A DNA stretch of 64,000 nucleotides from JANXLS01 sp038227045. GTDB taxonomy: Bacteria > Planctomycetota > SZUA-567 > H5-PLA8. The stretch is from contig JBBRQD010000018.1 in NCBI GenBank assembly GCA_038227045.1, forward strand, positions 6,055 to 70,054. Direction: 5' to 3'. The translations under genes and the position numbers were made by a program. The notes beneath the pieces were generated by a model. That model had not been told where the DNA came from and did not search any database. It saw nothing but the letters and a program-made list of their open reading frames with translations. This document shows positions 58,676-64,000 of the stretch, piece after piece (the first letter of the stretch is position 1; every line of letters begins with the position of its first letter).

Positions 58676-61600
58676 TTACTTCAGGCTCTTCAAAAATTCG
58701 ATCACGTCCAGAAACTCGCCCGCGGACATCGTGCCGGCCAGGCCTTCGGGCATGCTGCTTACTTTGGTGGTCTTCTTGTCCTTGATGTCTGTCTTTGGAA
58801 TGACGATGTCCTTGGGCGGCTCTTTGCCTCCGTTTACGGCCACTTTGATTGTCAACGATTTGGCGTCGTCTGCAACAATGAAGCCGCTGTATAGTTGTCC
58901 GTCGGTTGTCTTGACGTTGGTCGTCACGTACTTTGCGTCCATCTTCGCGCTTGGATCGATCACCGACTCGATCAAGTATTGCCCGATGTTTTTTACGAAT
59001 TCCGGTTTCGAACCAACTAGCGTCAAATCGGGGCCGTACTCGATGCCTTCGTTTTTGACCTTGTGGCAGCCGATGCACGCGCTGCGTTTGAATACCGCAT
59101 AGCCTTCGTCTTTGTCACCTTTCAATTTATCGAGGGCGGAATACGCGTTGTTTTTATCCTGCGGCGTCGTGTCTGTCTTGAGCAGCGTTTTGACGAACTT
59201 GTCGGCCACATCGCCGCTTGCCGCGCCTTTTTCGTACCGCTTGAGCATCGTTGCGGCCTTTGGATTCGTCTTGGCCAGTTCGCCCGATTTCAGCGCGTTG
59301 GCCCAGATTGGCCGCAGTGCGCCGATGGTATTCTCGAACGTGCTCGTCAGCCAATAATCCGTCGGTTGATTGAGGGCTTCCATGGCGGCCGCCGCGCTCT
59401 CCGGCGTCGGGTAGAAACTCAGCGCGCGCAGCGCTTCGAGGCGCACGCGCGGGTGCGCGTCGGCGACCATCGGCTTGATCAGCGCGAAAGCGTCGGCGAT
59501 GTAGTCTTTTTCGTCGGCGAGCAAATGCACAGCGGCGGCGCGCGCTTCGCCCTGTTTTGCGGCAAGGACTTTTTTTAGCAGATCCATGTCCACGGCATGG
59601 TGGCTTTGCTCGACCCACAGCGCTTCGCAGAGGTGGTGCTCGTATTCCTTGTCGTTTGCGTCGAGCGAGCCTGCCCATGTCTTGATCGCGGCGACCACTT
59701 CGGCGGTTGGGCGGTCGCGCAATTCGGTTCGCGCCCGGTAGCGGGTGCGCGGCTCGTATTCTTTCAACTGGTTGAGAATTTCAGGCACCGATTTTCCGAA
59801 CTGCGTGACGGGTGTCAGCAGCGGCTTGTCTTTGTAGACGAGCCGGTAGAGGCGGCCGTGCGCGTGATCGCGGTTGGGATCGCGCTGCGAATACTGCATG
59901 TGGCCGATCAGCGCGTTGGCCCAATCGCCGAAATACAACGCGCCGTCAGGTCCGATTTGCGGATCGACGGGGCGGAAATGCTTGTTGGTGCTGGAGAGCA
60001 GATCGTCGGGGACGTCGGCCGGCGCGCCGTTTTTGTCGACGCCTTTTTTCTTCAGGCGGCTGCCCGCGTAACCGGCACCGTCATCGTGGATTTCGAAGCG
60101 CGGCATGCCATTCATGTTGATCACGCAGGCGTAGATGAACTGGCCCTGGACATTGTCGGGGAACTGGCGCGAGTAGAGGAATTCGCTGCCCACGACCGGG
60201 CGCATGCCTTCGTTGTTGAAGACCGGATTGACGCCGCGGCGGCCCGGGAACTGTTCGCCGCTCAAACACGAATCCCAGTGCTGCTGCGCGCCGGTACCGT
60301 CGCCGCAGATGCCCTGGCCCCACCAGTTAAAGACGTAGCACCACGGATTTCCGTAGCCGGGCGTGTTGAAATGCCGGAGCTTCAGCGAACGCGGGTCGAG
60401 CACGTAAACGCCCGACGATCCGGCGTTGCGGAACGGGCCCCACGGCGTTTCGACGGTGGTGCTCATCGCGACGCCTTCCATCATGTGCAACAGACCGCCG
60501 TTGGAAAACTCCCAGGCGTTGACGCAGTGATGCGTGTCGTCGGTTGCCCAGCCGTCAAGGAATTGCACGACCAGGTCGGCTTTGCCGGTTCCCTTCGTGT
60601 CTTTCAGGAACAGAATGCGCGGCTCGTCGACGACCAGTACGCCGCCGTTCCAGAATTCAAATCCGGTCGGGCAGACGAGTAGGTCGTAAAATACCGTCAT
60701 CTTGCCGGCCTTGCCGTTTTTGTCGAAATCTTCGAAAATCAACAGGCGATCTTTGGGTTTCGGGTCGCCCGGTTTCCACTGCGGATAGGTCGGCATGCAG
60801 GAGACCCACAGGCGGCCCTTGTTGTCGAAGGCGAGCTGATCGGGCTTGGCCAATTCGGGATGGTCGATTTCGCTGGCGACGAGCTGCACCTCGAACCCCG
60901 GCGGAACGCTCATCGCCTTGATTTCTTCTTCCGGCGAGAGGTACTTGAGTTCCGGTCCTTCGGATTTGTTGCCGCCGCCGAAGCGCGTCGGCGGGACGAT
61001 CAGTTCGCCTGTGTTTGAATCGTCGGGATTCGGGCCGGGATCTTTGTCCTGCGCCAAGCCCCATACATACGTGTCGCGTTTGGCGGCCATGTTGCGAATC
61101 TTGAGATACTCGCGTGGAAACGTTTCGGTGTCGTAGGTGCGGCGCCCGCCGTAGACGTACCAGCCGTTCAACATCCGGTAGTCCTGATGATGGACCCATG
61201 ATTTTTCGTTGATCGCGGCGCGAAGTTTTTCGAATTTCGGCGTGCCGACCTGCGCGGGGCTGGTGTTGCCGAAGAGCGCGCGGTCGAGCATCTCGGCAAT
61301 TTCTTTGTCGCCCTGTTCGTTGAGATGCGCGCCGTTGATGGTGAATTTCAAGCCGGACTGCTGCCCGAAGAGCGCTTCGGTCGGCGAGTAAATGTCGATG
61401 AACGCCAGCTTGCGCTTGTCGGCGACTTGTTTCGCGGCGGCGGAATAGAGCTTAAGGTTGGCGTTCTCTTTTTTGCCGTCCGGCAGAAATTTATCACCCG
61501 TCGATTCGAATGCGATGGGCGAGACCAGCACGAAACGGGGCAGCGCCTTGGTGTCGTCGCGCGGGTATTTTTCGGCGTATTCGTCGAGAAACTTCTCATA

Positions 61601-63058
61601 GTCCGCTTTGAATTTTTCAACACCGTCCGGCCCGGCAAAGGATTCGTTGAACCCGAAGAAGCAGAGGAACGTGTCGGCGCCAAAAGCATGGATGGGGTCG
61701 GTCAATTTGTTGTAGTCGCTGGAACGCTGCCGAATGCCGACTTCGTCGGCCGGGCGGGCGAAATTGCGCACGACCAGTTCCTGCTGCGGAAAGCGGGAAT
61801 GGAGCAGTGTTTCGAAATAGCCGAAGAGATTCATGCGTTCGGCGAGCGAACCGCCGACGAGCGCGACGCGTTCGTTTTTAATGAATGCGAGCGGAATCGA
61901 GCTGGGCGGAAGCGCGGAGCGCGTTGGGCGCGCCGGAACCTTTAACATTTCACTTCCGGCAAGCGGCTTTTCGTCGGGCTTTTTCGCATCGGTTTTCTTA
62001 TCGTCCTTCTTGGGATCAGCGTTGCCGGCCGGGAGCACTTTGCCGAGCGCGTGATCCGACGGTTTCAGCCCTTTACGAAATCCGTTGAAACCGTACATCG
62101 TCGGTTTGTACTCGTCGATGTAATCCACGCCGAGGCCCGACGGCACTTCAAACCCGCAGCCCCAGAACACCGCGTTGCAGACGAGGCGGCGCAGCGATTC
62201 GTTTTCGAGATCGGTGGCGGCGCCCATGGTGGTGCAGAAAATCTTGTTCTCTTTGCCGGATTCATTTTTCCACAGGCGCGTCCAGACGATCGGCATCATC
62301 GGCTCATTGATGCCCTGCTCCTGCTTGTCGCTGGCACGCTTCTTCTTGTAATCGGCGGGGCCGGAATCTGGCGTCATCGCTTTCAACACTTGTCCGCGCA
62401 CAAGAATCTTTGCGTCGGCAGCGGGATAGGCTTCGTACACATCCGTCGTGCAGAAAATGTCCGTCACGCCGCGAAGCAGCGGATCGTCTTTTCCAGCCGC
62501 TTCGATGATGCCTTTTGTCGCCTGGCTCTTGTGCGCGCCCCAATGATTGACCCAACCTTCACCGTACACGCGCTTGCCAAAGTTGTTGAACTGCTTGTAA
62601 TCCGCGCCGGGAACGCCGTTGAACGCATGCGTGCTCGTGCGCAAGCCCACGAAAGCCGCGCCTCGATCGTACGCGGTCGCGAAATGCTTCATGACCTCGT
62701 CGGGATATTTTCGAAAGCGTAGCGACGTGACCACCACGTCCGCAGTGTCGAGCGCTTCGGCACCGGGGAGGCTTGCCGCGTTGTTGGGATTAATGGTGCC
62801 GTCCGGATCGACCGCGAAAAGGACCGTGCATTTGAAGCCGTGCTTCTGACTGAGAATCTTCGCCAGCATCGGCAGCGCTTCTTCGGAGCGGTACTCTTCG
62901 TCGCCGGAGAGGAAGACGATATGCTTGCCTTGGCCGACACCATCCTTGCCATTGTAGACCATGAATGGGTCTTCAGCCCGCGCGGCGCTCATTCCGACCG
63001 CGACGAACGCCAGACACAATGCCGCAAACAGCGCTACTGCAATTGTTTTGCTAAACAC
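58676..63058 (-). CDS. ThuA - GDSL/SGNH - dehydrogenase-like propeller - HEAT - cytochrome c multidomain protein
   Basis: 1460 aa, GTG start with GGAG eight bases upstream, and a signal peptide (FAALCLAFVAVGMSAARAED). Order: ThuA-like domain (about 40-330; SGDEEYRSEEALPML, VNHWGAHKSQ); SGNH/GDSL-type hydrolase (about 400-605; VALVGGSLAERMN, FFGFNES, NGAHLNEQG); a beta-propeller of the Pirellula/Verrucomicrobium membrane-bound-dehydrogenase type (about 720-1130); HEAT-like repeats (about 1150-1290); and a C-terminal cytochrome c-like domain with heme motif CIGCH followed by YGPDLTLVG. Such proteins are a PVC speciality, proposed to oxidise or deacylate polysaccharide-derived sugars in the periplasm. 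No activity is proven. Confidence 0.92.
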   Translation of the reverse strand: MFSKTIAVALFAALCLAFVAVGMSAARAEDPFMVYNGKDGVGQGKHIVFLSGDEEYRSEEALPMLAKILSQKHGFKCTVLFAVDPDGTINPNNAASLPGAEALDTADVVVTSLRFRKYPDEVMKHFATAYDRGAAFVGLRTSTHAFNGVPGADYKQFNNFGKRVYGEGWVNHWGAHKSQATKGIIEAAGKDDPLLRGVTDIFCTTDVYEAYPAADAKILVRGQVLKAMTPDSGPADYKKKRASDKQEQGINEPMMPIVWTRLWKNESGKENKIFCTTMGAATDLENESLRRLVCNAVFWGCGFEVPSGLGVDYIDEYKPTMYGFNGFRKGLKPSDHALGKVLPAGNADPKKDDKKTDAKKPDEKPLAGSEMLKVPARPTRSALPPSSIPLAFIKNERVALVGGSLAERMNLFGYFETLLHSRFPQQELVVRNFARPADEVGIRQRSSDYNKLTDPIHAFGADTFLCFFGFNESFAGPDGVEKFKADYEKFLDEYAEKYPRDDTKALPRFVLVSPIAFESTGDKFLPDGKKENANLKLYSAAAKQVADKRKLAFIDIYSPTEALFGQQSGLKFTINGAHLNEQGDKEIAEMLDRALFGNTSPAQVGTPKFEKLRAAINEKSWVHHQDYRMLNGWYVYGGRRTYDTETFPREYLKIRNMAAKRDTYVWGLAQDKDPGPNPDDSNTGELIVPPTRFGGGNKSEGPELKYLSPEEEIKAMSVPPGFEVQLVASEIDHPELAKPDQLAFDNKGRLWVSCMPTYPQWKPGDPKPKDRLLIFEDFDKNGKAGKMTVFYDLLVCPTGFEFWNGGVLVVDEPRILFLKDTKGTGKADLVVQFLDGWATDDTHHCVNAWEFSNGGLLHMMEGVAMSTTVETPWGPFRNAGSSGVYVLDPRSLKLRHFNTPGYGNPWCYVFNWWGQGICGDGTGAQQHWDSCLSGEQFPGRRGVNPVFNNEGMRPVVGSEFLYSRQFPDNVQGQFIYACVINMNGMPRFEIHDDGAGYAGSRLKKKGVDKNGAPADVPDDLLSSTNKHFRPVDPQIGPDGALYFGDWANALIGHMQYSQRDPNRDHAHGRLYRLVYKDKPLLTPVTQFGKSVPEILNQLKEYEPRTRYRARTELRDRPTAEVVAAIKTWAGSLDANDKEYEHHLCEALWVEQSHHAVDMDLLKKVLAAKQGEARAAAVHLLADEKDYIADAFALIKPMVADAHPRVRLEALRALSFYPTPESAAAAMEALNQPTDYWLTSTFENTIGALRPIWANALKSGELAKTNPKAATMLKRYEKGAASGDVADKFVKTLLKTDTTPQDKNNAYSALDKLKGDKDEGYAVFKRSACIGCHKVKNEGIEYGPDLTLVGSKPEFVKNIGQYLIESVIDPSAKMDAKYVTTNVKTTDGQLYSGFIVADDAKSLTIKVAVNGGKEPPKDIVIPKTDIKDKKTTKVSSMPEGLAGTMSAGEFLDVIEFLKSLK

Positions 63059-63408
63059 GATGAGACTCCATTTTAACTAAAAAAGCGTTATTGGGCGAAA
63101 AGCTCGTTTTATCAATACACCACAAAACGTAACAATTTTTAACATTATTCAGTTAAACAAAGCGCGATCCGATGTTTCTGATTACCCCACCCTTCTACGC
63201 GCTAGCGACGCAATTCCATATCTCCGCTGCGGAGTATTGCAACAAAAGCGTTGAAGGAAAATCCCTCAGTGGCTTCAGAGCACAGGCTGCTTCCCTATGA
63301 AAAAAGATTTCACCACGCGTGGCCTCGTTCTTGCTTATTTTTACCGTGTCGCGTGATCGCGATGCCAATTGAGAGAACCGGTCTAAATCCGAAAAAAAGG
63401 AGATGGTG
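63059..63408. other. Intergenic region before the EF-hand gene
   Basis: 350 bp between divergent genes. 63100-63170 is AT-rich and could hold promoters; I cannot point to one with confidence. AAAAAAAGGAG at 63392-63402 is the ribosome binding site of the EF-hand gene. No repeat or RNA gene recognised. Confidence 0.5.
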
Positions 63409-63795
63409 ATGAAACTATTTAGAATCATGAGCGTGGCGGTGTGCATGGGATTGTTGGCGTGCGTACAATCCTCGGTGCTGGCCGGTGAGCGCAAGCGCGC
63501 CGATGGCGAGCACAAGCGAGCCGATTTGGATGGCGATGGCAAGATCGACCATCACGAATTGAGACTCGCGCTGGAAGCTGAATTGGGCGCGCTGGACAAA
63601 GACCACGACGGCAAGACGGGCATTAAAGAGGGACGCGAGACGCTGGCCGCGTTGAAAGACAAACTCGACACGGACAAAGACGGAAAACTGGATCACGGCG
63701 AAATTCGCGCGGAATTGAAAAAGATCAAGGAGCACCACCCGGAACTCTACGAGCGCGTCATGCACCGGTTGCGGGAGCATCACGAGAAGAAGTAA
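63409..63795 (+). CDS. Secreted EF-hand protein
   Basis: 128 aa from ATG 63409; the ATG six bases earlier directly abuts the AGGAG site and is unlikely. A signal peptide with a possible lipobox (VAVCMGLLACVQSS) is followed by three EF-hand calcium loops: DLDGDGKIDHHE, DKDHDGKTGIKE and DTDKDGKLDHGE. The end is rich in Lys, His and Glu (EHHPELYERVMHRLREHHEK). A small periplasmic calcium-binding protein; partner unknown. Monocistronic, closed by a strong terminator. Confidence 0.88.
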   Translation: MKLFRIMSVAVCMGLLACVQSSVLAGERKRADGEHKRADLDGDGKIDHHELRLALEAELGALDKDHDGKTGIKEGRETLAALKDKLDTDKDGKLDHGEIRAELKKIKEHHPELYERVMHRLREHHEKK

Positions 63796-63821
63796 CAGTA
63801 TAAGATGGGTGAGCAGAATCG

Positions 63822-63860
63822 AATGGCCGCGAAACATGAGTTTCGCGGCCATTTTTTTTT
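63822..63860 (+). terminator. Rho-independent terminator of the EF-hand gene
   Basis: A perfect 13-bp stem, AATGGCCGCGAAA (63822-63834) and TTTCGCGGCCATT (63841-63853), with loop CATGAG and a run of nine Ts ending at 63860. 27 bp after the stop. Confidence 0.93.
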
Positions 63861-63866
63861 GTACTT

Positions 63867-64000
63867 GTTTACCGCCTTTTTGAAGGGTTAACGCGAAAAC
63901 TTCATAGGAGTGCATAACACTTTGCTGCGGATTTTGGCCCCAAAAACTCAATTTACATGCGTTTTTCGTGGCGATTCTCCTATGAAGGCACACGGTAAAC
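63867..64000. repeat. Nested inverted repeats at the window edge
   Basis: GTTTACCG (63867-63874) is inverted at 63993-64000 and CTTCATAGGAG (63900-63910) at 63977-63987. The two arm pairs are nested, so the 134 bp could form one long structure or be the end of an element that continues past the window. No ORF seen on the plus strand. Confidence 0.6.

Noticed and set aside
63415..63993. 192-codon minus-strand open frame over the EF-hand gene
   Set aside because: It would read through the terminator hairpin and is opposite three good EF-hand loops with a strong ribosome binding site.

Overview
The window reads as one chromosomal segment of a bacterium from, or close to, the PVC superphylum (Planctomycetota, Verrucomicrobiota, Lentisphaerota and relatives). 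The pointers are the PSCyt1/DUF1549/DUF1553 protein paired with a DUF1501 protein, a giant ThuA/GDSL/heme-binding protein of the Pirellula-Verrucomicrobium type, and large secreted proteins with FG-GAP, PKD and carboxypeptidase-regulatory-like modules. Base composition looks high-GC and even throughout, and genes are dense. I see no prophage, CRISPR array, transposase gene, rRNA or convincing tRNA. The assignment is an inference; no phylogeny was run.

Layout. 1-6697 (+): tail of a membrane protein, a secreted prolyl oligopeptidase, and the DUF1549/1553-DUF1501 pair. 6835-16376 (-): LolD-like ABC ATPase, FG-GAP protein, MnmG and two very large secreted proteins. 16542-22408 (-): a conserved housekeeping run uppS-cdsA-phoH-pgpH-like-ybeY (lipid carrier and phospholipid synthesis, RNA/ribosome quality control, c-di-AMP turnover). 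22609-25011 (+): a P1B-type ATPase in which nearly every catalytic motif is altered. 25041-28492: an uncharacterised small protein, an arsenosugar-type ArsM plus glycosyltransferase pair, and folD. 28825-32262 (+): a fusion of a WecG/TagA glycosyltransferase to a polytopic membrane and TPR protein. 32335-38193: AttH/CrtC-like protein, zinc peptidase, FtsY, a zinc-ribbon membrane protein and ArgG.

38247-56244 (-) is a nearly complete dcw (division and cell wall) cluster transcribed as mraZ - 81-aa unknown - rsmH - ftsL - ftsI - murE - murF - mraY - ftsW - murG - murC - murB - ddl - ftsQ - ftsA - FtsZ-like. Two things stand out: murD is missing from its usual place between mraY and ftsW, and the gene in the ftsZ slot aligns by eye with FtsZ over its whole length but has lost the GTP-binding signature and the T7 catalytic loop. 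FtsA is also changed at its second phosphate-binding motif, and MraZ is divergent. MurE carries the meso-diaminopimelate DNPR motif, so the cell probably makes ordinary DAP peptidoglycan.

56616-64000 holds an aminotransferase, an alpha/beta hydrolase, the 1460-aa ThuA/GDSL/heme protein, and an EF-hand protein followed by a textbook terminator. Several families of short palindromic repeats are scattered between genes. One copy sits in frame inside the glycosyltransferase fusion gene and another supplies the C-terminal tail of RsmH.

The strongest candidates for something undescribed are the FtsZ-like pseudo-GTPase in the dcw cluster and the P-type ATPase with substituted catalytic and metal-binding motifs.
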